A DNA stretch of 16,702 nt from positions 47,016 through 63,717 of the forward strand of contig DFWZ01000001.1 in NCBI GenBank assembly GCA_002381565.1. The letters run 5' to 3'. A program made the position numbers and the translations under genes. Under the pieces are notes generated by a model, which was given only the letters and a program-made list of their open reading frames with translations, was not told where the DNA came from and did not search any database. The stretch comes from Gallionella sp. UBA4121 (GTDB lineage Bacteria; Pseudomonadota; Gammaproteobacteria; Burkholderiales; Gallionellaceae). Shown here one piece after another: positions 7,477-14,987 of the stretch. Numbering within the stretch: the first letter of the stretch is position 1; every line of letters begins with the position of its first letter.

Positions 7477-8741
7477 CAGAGTTTTTCCGCGCCGAGCGAT
7501 AAATATTTGGAATGATACGCATCGGTGCGCTGGTTTTTGAGCAAGCCGGCGGCAAGCGTTGCAGCCCAGTCACGGTCGATATAGCGTTTGGCCGCAAACC
7601 CCATGTTGTACGAATTCAGTGCCTCGCCGCCCACGCCGAAACCGCGTTGCCCATAGACTGAGTATTCTCCGCTGGGCAGGGACCACTCATTGGAGAAGCC
7701 GATATCAGTGCTAAGGTAGCCCGTTTTGGGCGACCAGTAAGTGGGCACATTTTTGAGTGCAAAGTGCCCGGAGAGCCCGATGAAGTACCTGAAGTCGACA
7801 CCTAAAGGACGCCATGACGGGGAAAACCGTATGTTGGCATCCTGAACCTGGTTGCCGTCCGACACCTGATAGCCGTTGTAGAGCGCACTGATCGTCCCGG
7901 TGCGTGTGACCAGACTGCCGTCAACCCCGAGTTGCGTGGCAACCAGTCCCTGAAGCAGGGCTTGCGGCTGGAAGGCCATATTTCCCCAGTTGACATGGCC
8001 GATGGTCATATGAAGATCGGGCGCATCATCCAGTTTGAGTCGCAATGAGGCAAATGCTTTGGCAATGGGGCCCTGCTGTACGGACAGGTCGAGTTTGGGC
8101 GCCATTGCCATGCCTGCATGTTCAACGCTGAAATTGACTTCGCTCTGGCGGGTGTTGACAGGCGAGAGCGTATAGCGGCTCGTGTTGAGCGAGAGTTCAT
8201 ATTTGAGGGCGAGATTGTCACCACGCCAGTGGTGGTCGATTTCAGTGCCGTTCTGCATCACGGAATTCGAGTCGCTTTTTCTGCCGAATATGAAGTCTGT
8301 TCTGGGACGAAGCGCACGATTTGTTCTGATCAACCCGTCAAGCGCATCCGGGTTGTCGGGCTGGGATTTCAGGACTTGGCGGTACAACGGATCCGCCAGA
8401 TCAGGCCTGTCGCTCCAGCGGTAGAGGTTGGCCAGTCCGACTGCTGCCCTGTCAGACAGTGCTGTGCCTGCCAGCATCTGGTACTGGCTGATTGCGTCCG
8501 CATAGTGACCGCTCCAGGCCAGGCTGTCAGCCACCATGATGCGAAGCTCGCTGTTGCCGGGTTCTTCTTTCAGATAATTCAACCCATCGCTGCCGACCGA
8601 CCAGTAATCGCCCGCATCGAATTTATCCCGGAGCTTAGTCTGGGTCGTGGAGACAGATGATTCGATGTCTTCCGCCGGATAAGCTGAAGTACAAAGTGTA
8701 CTCAGTATGATGGCTGTTCCAAATATTATTTTTGAATCCAT
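7473..8741 (-). CDS. TPR plus beta-barrel outer-membrane protein (YaiO/mini-PgaA-like)
   Basis: The 422-residue product has a signal peptide (hydrophobic 5-20, likely cleaved after SAYPA at 23). A helical region with TPR-like repeats covers about 35-145; the clearest are 66-93 and 97-130 (AAVGLANLYRWSDRPDLADPLY, then SQPDNPDALDGL). From about 150 to the end the sequence is beta-rich with alternating polar and hydrophobic residues, and it ends in an aromatic residue (EKLW), as outer-membrane barrels do. This layout matches the YaiO family and a reduced form of PgaA (about 807 residues), which secretes poly-GlcNAc through its barrel and gathers it with its TPRs. Its place directly before the synthase supports export of the polymer. 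It overlaps the BcsE-like gene by 16 bases and the synthase gene by 4. Which polymer it passes is inferred. Confidence 0.8.
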   Translation of the reverse strand: MDSKIIFGTAIILSTLCTSAYPAEDIESSVSTTQTKLRDKFDAGDYWSVGSDGLNYLKEEPGNSELRIMVADSLAWSGHYADAISQYQMLAGTALSDRAAVGLANLYRWSDRPDLADPLYRQVLKSQPDNPDALDGLIRTNRALRPRTDFIFGRKSDSNSVMQNGTEIDHHWRGDNLALKYELSLNTSRYTLSPVNTRQSEVNFSVEHAGMAMAPKLDLSVQQGPIAKAFASLRLKLDDAPDLHMTIGHVNWGNMAFQPQALLQGLVATQLGVDGSLVTRTGTISALYNGYQVSDGNQVQDANIRFSPSWRPLGVDFRYFIGLSGHFALKNVPTYWSPKTGYLSTDIGFSNEWSLPSGEYSVYGQRGFGVGGEALNSYNMGFAAKRYIDRDWAATLAAGLLKNQRTDAYHSKYLSLGAEKLW

Positions 8742-10531
8742 GCCATGCTTTCAACAGGGGGTTGGGAGGGCGGCTGTGAGGCGAGACGATGCATCATTTT
8801 TTCAAGCTCACTGGGCTCTTCCTCAGTTTGCGGCGGCATTTCATACAATGACTGTTCGGCAGCTGAGCCGACCGCCTGCGTATCTTCGCCGGGGACAGTC
8901 ACCTGTTCATCGGAATTGAGTTTTTGGGTGTCAGGGGATGCGCCCGGCGGCGGGGATGGCGGCATTTCTGTGATCGTAGCTTCGATAAGCTCATGGGTGC
9001 GGTTGGCCTCTGCGATGGCCTCACTGAAATCAGGAGCTAATGCGATATCCCCGGATTGCACCAGGTGTTGAAGTGTTTCACGTATGCTTTTCTTTGCAGT
9101 GATAAATCGGATTGCGAGAAACAGCGATGCCTGTTTATCTCCGGTGATACGTGAGAGTGCTGCGGCGCTATTCTCTTCCGTACAGGCATGCATAAAAATA
9201 TAGCAATGCGTAGCATTGGACGAGAAGATATCCCCATTACGCACAATTTTTACCTGGCTAAGAATGTCAGGCGGGGAGGCCTGCTCGTGATAGCTGGCAA
9301 CGATGAGGGTGAGGGGGATATCAAGAATGTCTCCCCGGTCGAATATGCCCAGTGCCTCGCCGCAAAAGCTCACAAGGTCAACATATCCTGTGTGTTCGCT
9401 CGATAGAATGCTGGAGTAGGCCTGATCGAAGTCCTGATTAATCTTGCGGGTATAGGTTTGTCCGGCAAGCATCTCCCACAACAGTGGCAGCTGCTGCCTG
9501 GCGACCTGTTGATGAATAATCAGGTTGACACCCAGGCGCAGCAGAAGCAATTCATTAAGATAACGCAGTGAAAAGCCGGATTCTCTGATGACGATGCGCA
9601 GTCTGTTGCCCCGGTTCAGTCGCATATAGTGCACGATTTTTGCGGTTTGTTTCAGCTCGGTATCGCTGTCGAATGATATGACAACCGTGGCACGGGCAGC
9701 ATCACGGCTTAAGTGGATCAAATCGACAAAACTTTGAGCCTGCACCCATTCGCCGCTATGTTGGACAGATGCGGAAAATGTTTCAAAATCGGGACCAAAA
9801 TAGAAAACAGCGTTGTCGTCATCCGTGTTGCTGTCGGTCTGGCAGGCTTCGATTGCAGCCTGGGGTAACGAAGCATCCACCCGGATTAAACCGGTCGTAT
9901 CGAGTGAAACCGGGAAGGCTTTTGCCGCAATAGCGCCATCTTGCGAATACCAGAAATCGATCAGCAATTCGAGTCCGGTTTTGCTTTGGTTGATTCGGGC
10001 GACCCCGCTGAAACTGCTCAGAATAGACTGGGATCTCTTTTCACCTTTGGCAGGAAAAAGGAAAAGTGAGGTGTTTCCGGATGATCTCATCCAGTCCCGA
10101 TACTCTATAGCCTGTGCTTGGGCGATATTCTGATCACTCATGGTGAAGAGCTCGCCTGCCTGATCGAACAGGAAGAAACTTTCTTTTGGAACCCGAAAGT
10201 ATTCGAATTCCTGCAAAAAACGCTTTATGCCGTGACGGAAGATGTTGGTTACGTAATCACCCTCCTGGGAAAATAAATAGAGCCTGCTTTGTGAAATGTC
10301 CACGCTGAAATCGACTCCCGACATTTTTGCCCTGGACAGGAGGACGCCCGGCGTCATTTGTGTCAGCAGTACGCATGTATTGCCGGCTGCGATGTTTGCT
10401 TTGAGTACCTGAATGATGATGCTCAGGTGAGCGGGAATGCTGTCCACGATGGCTGCGTAAATTGAGCCCTTGAGGAGAGTATCGATGGACGACGGCAGGC
10501 CCGGTATGCCGAGGGATTTCAAGTGACTCAT
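8726..10531 (-). CDS. BcsE-like c-di-GMP-binding regulator
   Basis: This 601-residue protein opens the operon. Residues about 20-200 look like the degenerate RecA/NTPase-like N-domain of BcsE. Residues about 275-375 look like its REC-like domain, with IRESGFSLRYLNELLLLRLG (316-335) as the best-conserved segment. Residues about 395-490 resemble the GIL (GGDEF I-site-like) domain, with R431-N-G-D434 matching the RxGD motif that binds c-di-GMP in E. coli BcsE, followed by the IFMHAC segment and a Leu-rich helix. The last 80 residues are Pro/Glu-rich (PPSPPPG, QPPSQPP) and probably disordered. E. coli BcsE enhances cellulose synthesis from the cytoplasmic side of the inner membrane, but no cellulose genes appear here. 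The neighbours are a GlcNAc-type synthase, exporter and deacetylase, so it probably senses c-di-GMP for that machine. The start has no strong Shine-Dalgarno sequence. Family call is by motif and pattern; domain limits are approximate. Confidence 0.78.
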   Translation of the reverse strand: MSHLKSLGIPGLPSSIDTLLKGSIYAAIVDSIPAHLSIIIQVLKANIAAGNTCVLLTQMTPGVLLSRAKMSGVDFSVDISQSRLYLFSQEGDYVTNIFRHGIKRFLQEFEYFRVPKESFFLFDQAGELFTMSDQNIAQAQAIEYRDWMRSSGNTSLFLFPAKGEKRSQSILSSFSGVARINQSKTGLELLIDFWYSQDGAIAAKAFPVSLDTTGLIRVDASLPQAAIEACQTDSNTDDDNAVFYFGPDFETFSASVQHSGEWVQAQSFVDLIHLSRDAARATVVISFDSDTELKQTAKIVHYMRLNRGNRLRIVIRESGFSLRYLNELLLLRLGVNLIIHQQVARQQLPLLWEMLAGQTYTRKINQDFDQAYSSILSSEHTGYVDLVSFCGEALGIFDRGDILDIPLTLIVASYHEQASPPDILSQVKIVRNGDIFSSNATHCYIFMHACTEENSAAALSRITGDKQASLFLAIRFITAKKSIRETLQHLVQSGDIALAPDFSEAIAEANRTHELIEATITEMPPSPPPGASPDTQKLNSDEQVTVPGEDTQAVGSAAEQSLYEMPPQTEEEPSELEKMMHRLASQPPSQPPVESMAWIQK

Positions 10532-10752
10532 CGGCTAGTTGTCGTTCATAACGTTTAGTGTGGCAGCTCGAAACAGGCCCGGCAACCCACTCAGTCTGGT
10601 ACTGAAAAAATCGGGGATGACGAGCATCGGTTCTCTATTAAGGATTTTCTTATGTTATTGGTATTATGCCTTATAAATACAAAGTATTATAGATGCCATT
10701 CCATGGAGGCCTCCGGGCGATGCGAGGGGGACTTGATCTTGAGCTGATGTTG

Positions 10753-10807
10753 AGGCTGTGTAATACTTCCGCACCCGTTTGATAAGCAGCGATGGGGTGC
10801 GCAGCCT
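10753..10807 (+). other. Bulged stem-loop, possible structured RNA
   Basis: CGCACCC at 10770-10776 pairs with GGGTGCG at 10795-10801. AGGCTG at 10753-10758 pairs with CAGCCT at 10802-10807 directly next to it, leaving an 11-base bulge on the 5' side. The two stems stack and are followed at once by a terminator-like hairpin, as at the 3' end of a small RNA. The pairing is seen; that it is transcribed is a guess. Confidence 0.35.
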
Positions 10808-10829
10808 TCACCTTGCGGAGGTGAATTTT
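10807..10829 (+). terminator. Terminator-like hairpin upstream of the exporter gene
   Basis: TTCACCT at 10807-10813 pairs with AGGTGAA at 10819-10825 around TGCGG, followed by TTTTA. This is a short intrinsic-terminator shape on the + strand, although no + strand gene precedes it within 270 bases. Confidence 0.4.
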
Positions 10830-10843
10830 AGCCGGCAATGGGC

Positions 10844-10872
10844 CTGCCCAATGACGGATCACGGGCTATAAT
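10844..10872 (+). promoter_or_regulatory. Predicted promoter of the Atm1-type exporter gene
   Basis: TATAAT at 10867-10872 is a perfect -10 box. A weak -35 (CTGCCC at 10844-10849) lies 17 bases upstream. Initiation near 10879 would give a short leader of about 20 bases before the ATG at 10900. Confidence 0.5.
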
Positions 10873-10899
10873 CAAGTCCTATTATTTTGCCGGCAGATC

Positions 10900-12690
10900 A
10901 TGCGCCCCTCTTCAACACCCGAACACGACACTAACGGCGGTTGGAAGACACTTCGTTCGCTGGTTCCTTACCTGACGGAATTTAAAGGCAGGGTGGTTCT
11001 GGCGATGAGTTTGTTGATCCTGGCCAAGCTCGCCAATGTTTCTGTGCCGCTGATTCTCAAGAAAATCATCGATGCGATGGATAAATCGCATGCGGTATTG
11101 ATGGTGCCGGTGTCGCTGATTATGGCTTATGGTCTGCTGCGCCTGATGAGCACGCTGTTTGGCGAGTTGCGCGATGCGGTATTTGCCAAGGTGACGCAAC
11201 GCGCGATACGGCGCGTGGCCTTGCAGGTGTTCGAGCACTTGCACAGTCTGAGTCTGCGTTTTCATCTGGACCGGCAAACCGGCGGGGTGTCGCGCGACAT
11301 CGATCGAGGCACGCGCGGCATCGGATTCCTGCTCAATTTCATGCTGTTCAATATTCTGCCGACGCTGCTGGAAATCGGTCTGGTGGCGGGAATTTTGCTG
11401 AGTAAATACAGCCCGTGGTTCGCAGGAATCACCTTCGTGACGCTGATTTTCTATATCGGCTTTACCCTGTTTGTAACGGAGTGGCGCATGGTGGTGCGGC
11501 GCACCATGAACGATCTGGACTCCAAGGCGAACAGCCGTGCCATCGACAGTTTGCTCAATTATGAAACGGTGAAATATTTCGGCAACGAAGAGTATGAGGC
11601 GCGCCGGTATGACCATAATATGGAGCACTGGGAAAGCGCTGCGGTGCGCAATCAGACGTCACTTGCTTTTCTGAACGCCGGACAGAGTGTCATTATCGCC
11701 ATTGGCATCACGGCGCTGATGTGGCTGGCGGCAGACGAGGTTGTCAAAGGCACGATGACCGTGGGTGACCTGGTACTGGTCAACGTGTTCATGTTGCAGT
11801 TGTATATGCCGCTGCATTTTCTGGGCTTCGTGTATCGCGAGATTCGCCACGCGCTGGCGGACATGGAAAAAATGTTCGGTTTGCTAAAAGAGGACAGGGA
11901 GATTGCGGATGCGCCTGTGGCGGAAGCTTTGTCGCCCGGCAACGCATGCGTACAGTTTGATCATGTCAGCTTTGGCTATAATGCAGACCGGCAAATCCTG
12001 TTTGACGTGGATTTCGCGATTCCGGCAGGAAGCACCGTTGCCGTGGTGGGGTCGAGCGGGGCGGGCAAGTCCACGCTGTCGCGTCTGCTGTTCCGTTTTT
12101 ACGATGTACAGGGCGGATCTTTACGCATTAACGGACAGGATATACGCGAAGTGACGCAGCGCAGTCTGCGCGCGGCAATTGGCATCGTGCCGCAAGACAC
12201 GGTGCTGTTTAACGATACGATTTATTACAACATCGCCTATGGCAGGCCGGACGCCACGCGTGAGGATGTCATCGCAGCGGCAGAAGCCGCGCACATCCAC
12301 TCGTTCATCGAGTCCCTGCCAGCAGGCTATGATACCCAGGTGGGGGAGCGCGGTCTGAAATTATCGGGCGGTGAAAAGCAGCGTGTGGCGATTGCGCGTG
12401 CGATATTGAAAAATCCGGCGATACTGATTTTTGATGAAGCGACATCGGCGCTGGATTCGAAATCGGAAAAAGCGATTCAGGCTGAATTGCGCAGCATCGC
12501 GCAGAATCGCACTACCTTGATCATCGCGCATCGTCTGTCTACCGTGGTGGATGCCGATCAGATACTGGTGATGGATCATGGCGGTATCGTCGAGCGCGGC
12601 ACGCATAGTGAGTTGCTGATGCAGGGCGGAATGTATGCGCATATGTGGAATCTTCAGAAAAGGGTAGAGCAGGATCCGCCTGCCTTTTGA
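10900..12690 (+). CDS. Atm1/HMT1-type ABC exporter (half transporter, fused membrane and ATPase domains)
   Basis: The 596-residue protein joins a six-helix exporter domain (about 30-320) to an ATPase domain (about 350-590). Seen motifs: Walker A GSSGAGKS at 384-391, Q-loop Gln432, signature LSGGE at 488-492, Walker B ILIFDE at 508-513, and switch His544. The membrane domain has segments typical of the Atm1/ABCB7 group: RGTRGIGFLLNFMLFNILP (137-154) and NYETVKYFGNE (220-230). It would work as a homodimer in the inner membrane. Mitochondrial Atm1 exports a glutathione-linked sulfur species for iron-sulfur protein assembly, and the bacterial homologue from Novosphingobium transports glutathione-metal complexes, so thiol or heavy-metal export is the likely role. 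The gene has its own promoter and runs into a PBP7-type gene 65 bases downstream. Confidence 0.92.
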   Translation: MRPSSTPEHDTNGGWKTLRSLVPYLTEFKGRVVLAMSLLILAKLANVSVPLILKKIIDAMDKSHAVLMVPVSLIMAYGLLRLMSTLFGELRDAVFAKVTQRAIRRVALQVFEHLHSLSLRFHLDRQTGGVSRDIDRGTRGIGFLLNFMLFNILPTLLEIGLVAGILLSKYSPWFAGITFVTLIFYIGFTLFVTEWRMVVRRTMNDLDSKANSRAIDSLLNYETVKYFGNEEYEARRYDHNMEHWESAAVRNQTSLAFLNAGQSVIIAIGITALMWLAADEVVKGTMTVGDLVLVNVFMLQLYMPLHFLGFVYREIRHALADMEKMFGLLKEDREIADAPVAEALSPGNACVQFDHVSFGYNADRQILFDVDFAIPAGSTVAVVGSSGAGKSTLSRLLFRFYDVQGGSLRINGQDIREVTQRSLRAAIGIVPQDTVLFNDTIYYNIAYGRPDATREDVIAAAEAAHIHSFIESLPAGYDTQVGERGLKLSGGEKQRVAIARAILKNPAILIFDEATSALDSKSEKAIQAELRSIAQNRTTLIIAHRLSTVVDADQILVMDHGGIVERGTHSELLMQGGMYAHMWNLQKRVEQDPPAF

Positions 12691-12707
12691 TTTATATTGA
12701 TTTATAT
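12688..12707 (+). repeat. Perfect tandem 10-bp repeat at the exporter stop codon
   Basis: TGATTTATAT occurs twice without a gap; the first copy includes the TGA stop of the exporter gene. The following bases (TTATTTT) keep the AT-rich pattern, so the downstream promoter may lie in or near this stretch. Confidence 0.6.
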
Positions 12708-12755
12708 TTATTTTGGGGTATTCTTTTACCTGTCGGATTATGTGGTGAGTATAAA

Positions 12756-13805
12756 ATGAAAAAAATACTGTTGATATGCGTGCTGGCCGGTGGCGCGATG
12801 GTTGCGCAGGCGGGTGAAAATGGCGAAAAACCGGTCGTTAAACATCATGTCAGGCATCATGCCGGGCATCCTGTCAAACACCATGTAAATCGTGTCAGTG
12901 TGCGTTTCGACGGGCATGCCGTTCATCATCAGCCACATCGCGTTGCCGTGCGCCATGTTAAAAGCAAGATTGAACCTGAGGCTGGCCTTATTGCGGCGAA
13001 GTATGACACTGAACTGGCTTCATTTCAGCCGGCTTCGAGTCCTAAGCTGATGTCGTCCATTGCGTTGATTTACGACGAGCAGACGCAACATCCGCTTTAT
13101 ACCAAAAATCCGGATGCGATAACGCCTATTGCCTCGATTACCAAGCTGATGACGGCGATGGTGGTGCTCGATTCAGACCCCGATATGTATGAAGAAATCA
13201 GTGTAGCTGAGGCCGATCAGGATAGCTTGAAGGGTACCCACTCGCGTCTGGGTGTAGGCACGACTTTTGTCCGCAGCGAAATGCTCAAGCTGGCGCTCAT
13301 GTCTTCGGAAAATCGTGCGGCCTCGGCATTGGCGCGTAATTATCCGGGCGGGACGGTAGCGGCTGTGGCAGCGATGAATGCCAAGGCCCGCCAGCTGGGG
13401 ATGCTGCACACCACATTTCGCGATCCTACCGGCCTCAATAGTGAAAATGTGTCAACTGCCAGAGATCTTGTAAAGATGGTCGCCGCCGCACATAACTACA
13501 AATTGATTCATCAATTCACAACCACGGCTACGCATTCGGTAGAAGGGCAGCGCGGCCGCGAATTGATTTTTAACAACACCAATCCGTTAGTGAAAAGTGG
13601 CGCATGGGAAATCGGTCTGAGCAAGACGGGTTTTATCAATGAGGCGGGGCGCTGTCTGGTCATGCAGGCACAAATTCGCCAGCGTCAAGTCATCATTGTG
13701 CTGCTCGATTCCGTAGGGAAAAGCACCCGCATCGGCGATGCAAATCGCGTAAAGAAGTGGATAGAAAGCACCAATATGTACGGGCGCATCGCACGCCGCA
13801 GTTAA
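12756..13805 (+). CDS. pbpG: D-alanyl-D-alanine endopeptidase, PBP7-like, with His-rich N-terminus
   Basis: The 349-residue protein has a signal peptide (about 1-19, cut after AQA) and an S11/SxxK-type peptidase domain (about 95-335): catalytic Ser127 in SITK (127-130), SEN at 184-186, and KTG at 290-292. This matches PBP7/PbpG, a periplasmic enzyme that cleaves D-Ala-meso-diaminopimelate cross-links in peptidoglycan; no C-terminal membrane anchor as in PBP5 is seen. The frame stays open upstream to 12645, but that start would overlap the exporter gene and hide the signal peptide, so ATG at 12756 (preceded by GGTGAG) is used. Between signal peptide and catalytic domain, residues 30-67 hold 12 histidines in HH pairs among Arg/Lys/Val, which is unusual for the family and could bind metal ions. 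Confidence 0.9.
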   Translation: MKKILLICVLAGGAMVAQAGENGEKPVVKHHVRHHAGHPVKHHVNRVSVRFDGHAVHHQPHRVAVRHVKSKIEPEAGLIAAKYDTELASFQPASSPKLMSSIALIYDEQTQHPLYTKNPDAITPIASITKLMTAMVVLDSDPDMYEEISVAEADQDSLKGTHSRLGVGTTFVRSEMLKLALMSSENRAASALARNYPGGTVAAVAAMNAKARQLGMLHTTFRDPTGLNSENVSTARDLVKMVAAAHNYKLIHQFTTTATHSVEGQRGRELIFNNTNPLVKSGAWEIGLSKTGFINEAGRCLVMQAQIRQRQVIIVLLDSVGKSTRIGDANRVKKWIESTNMYGRIARRS

Positions 13806-13818
13806 GCGCTGTGTGAGG

Positions 13819-13836
13819 CCACATTTTGAAATGTGG
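13819..13836 (+). terminator. Hairpin after the PBP7-like gene
   Basis: CCACATT at 13819-13825 pairs with AATGTGG at 13830-13836 around TTGA, 13 bases after the stop codon. It lacks a clear T-run, so it may be a weak terminator between pbpG and the diguanylate cyclase gene. Confidence 0.4.
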
Positions 13837-13954
13837 TTCGATGGTTGTCCCGGCAGGTTGGGTGATTACTGCATTCTGTATGATATTCATATCTGGCTTT
13901 AGCCGACACCATGCAATATTAAATTTGATGTGCGAATAAACGGAAACAGGTGTG

Positions 13955-14923
13955 ATGGCGAAAAGGTTAAGTAAGCTGAAGGTGTTGATCGTCGAAGACA
14001 GTAAGGTGGCGCTCAAGGCCATTTCCGGTTATATCGAAAATATGGGTGTTCAGCCGTTGCTGGCCGAAAACGGCCATGATGCGCTTGAGTTGTATAGTCG
14101 TGAACGCCCTGATATTGTGCTGCTCGACATTATTTTGCCCGATACTGATGGCTATGAGGTCGCAAAAGAAATTCGCAGGTTGCAAGGCAAGGACGAGTGG
14201 ACGGCCATCATATTCCTGAGCGTGATGTCCAAGGATGAGGATTTGGCGCGTGGCATCGAGGTTGGCGGCGATGACTACATCATGAAGCCGGTCGGCAGTG
14301 TGGTGGTTCAGGCCAAGGTTCGTGCGATGTACCGTCTGGTGCAAATGCAGCGCGCGCTGGTCAAGATGGCCGCTCAGTTGAATGATGCGAATCAGGAATT
14401 GCAGCGGCTCTCAATGACGGATGGGCTGACTGGCATTGCCAATCGCCGGATGTTCGATGTGTCGCTGGCGCGAGAATGGCGGCGCTGTATGCGGCTCAAT
14501 AAACCGCTGTCTGTCGTGATGCTGGATGTGGACTATTTCAAAAAGTACAATGACCGTTACGGCCATCAGGAAGGTGATGATTGTCTGGTGGCGGTCGCCC
14601 AGGAGGTGGCGCGTTCCGCACCGCGCCCTGGGGACTTGGTGGCACGCTATGGCGGTGAAGAGTTTGTGATGATCCTGGCTGACACGGATGAAGACGGTGC
14701 AAACTGGGTGGCTGAGCGCATACGTCAGCATGTGGCCGGGCTGAACCTGCCGCACAAGGATTCGTCGGATGGTCATGTCACGGTGAGTTGCGGTATTTCC
14801 AGTGTCATACCCAGTCAGGAGTTGTCCGTTGAAATGCTGGTCAAGTCAGCCGACAACGCGCTCTACCTGTCCAAAAATCAGGGGCGAAATACCAGCACTT
14901 TTCTGAACTACGGGCAAATCTGA
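13955..14923 (+). CDS. Response regulator with GGDEF domain (diguanylate cyclase, PleD/WspR-type)
   Basis: The 322-residue product has a receiver domain (about 8-125) with acidic pair Glu14-Asp15, phospho-acceptor Asp58 in LLDIILPDTDG and Lys111 in MKP. A coiled-coil linker (about 126-152) leads to a GGDEF domain (about 155-318) with an intact GGEEF active site at 233-237 and an inhibitory RxxD site (Arg224-Pro-Gly-Asp227) five residues before it. Such enzymes dimerise on phosphorylation and make c-di-GMP from two GTP; the RxxD site gives product inhibition. No histidine kinase is present in the window. A GTG directly before the chosen ATG is an alternative start (13952). The gene is convergent with proB. 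It lies about 3.4 kb beyond the start of the exopolysaccharide operon, so it could supply c-di-GMP to the BcsE-like protein, but nothing in sequence proves the link. Confidence 0.92.
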   Translation: MAKRLSKLKVLIVEDSKVALKAISGYIENMGVQPLLAENGHDALELYSRERPDIVLLDIILPDTDGYEVAKEIRRLQGKDEWTAIIFLSVMSKDEDLARGIEVGGDDYIMKPVGSVVVQAKVRAMYRLVQMQRALVKMAAQLNDANQELQRLSMTDGLTGIANRRMFDVSLAREWRRCMRLNKPLSVVMLDVDYFKKYNDRYGHQEGDDCLVAVAQEVARSAPRPGDLVARYGGEEFVMILADTDEDGANWVAERIRQHVAGLNLPHKDSSDGHVTVSCGISSVIPSQELSVEMLVKSADNALYLSKNQGRNTSTFLNYGQI

Positions 14924-14987
14924 GTTTTTAATAAATCAGCGGCACAAGGTTTTTGCTCAAACTGCTGATGCACAGCAGCTCTCGCCG

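Larger units (their letters stand above)
10532..10899. other. Divergent intergenic region between the exopolysaccharide operon and the ABC exporter
   Basis: No convincing gene is seen in these 368 bases. The AT-rich stretch about 10631-10692 should contain the operon promoter on the - strand; TATAAT reads there on the - strand at 10691-10686, without a good -35. GGAGGCCTCC at 10705-10714 is a perfect palindrome that could be an operator. A bulged stem follows at 10753-10807, then a small terminator-like hairpin at 10807-10829 and a promoter for the exporter at 10867. No recognisable c-di-GMP riboswitch (GEMM) was found. Confidence 0.45.

Noticed and set aside
10671..10862. Short - strand frame (63 codons) in the divergent intergenic region
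   Set aside because: It overlaps the folded elements, has no Shine-Dalgarno sequence and shows no family features.
10532..10899. c-di-GMP riboswitch upstream of the operon or exporter
   Set aside because: I could not find the conserved GEMM core sequences on either strand.
10912..11628. Open frame of 238 codons on the - strand
   Set aside because: It is antisense to the membrane domain of the Atm1-type exporter, and its product is His/Gln-rich, low-complexity and without membrane or family motifs.
12645..12755. Upstream extension of the PBP7-like gene
   Set aside because: It would overlap the exporter gene by 46 bases and bury the signal peptide; ATG at 12756 fits the family better.
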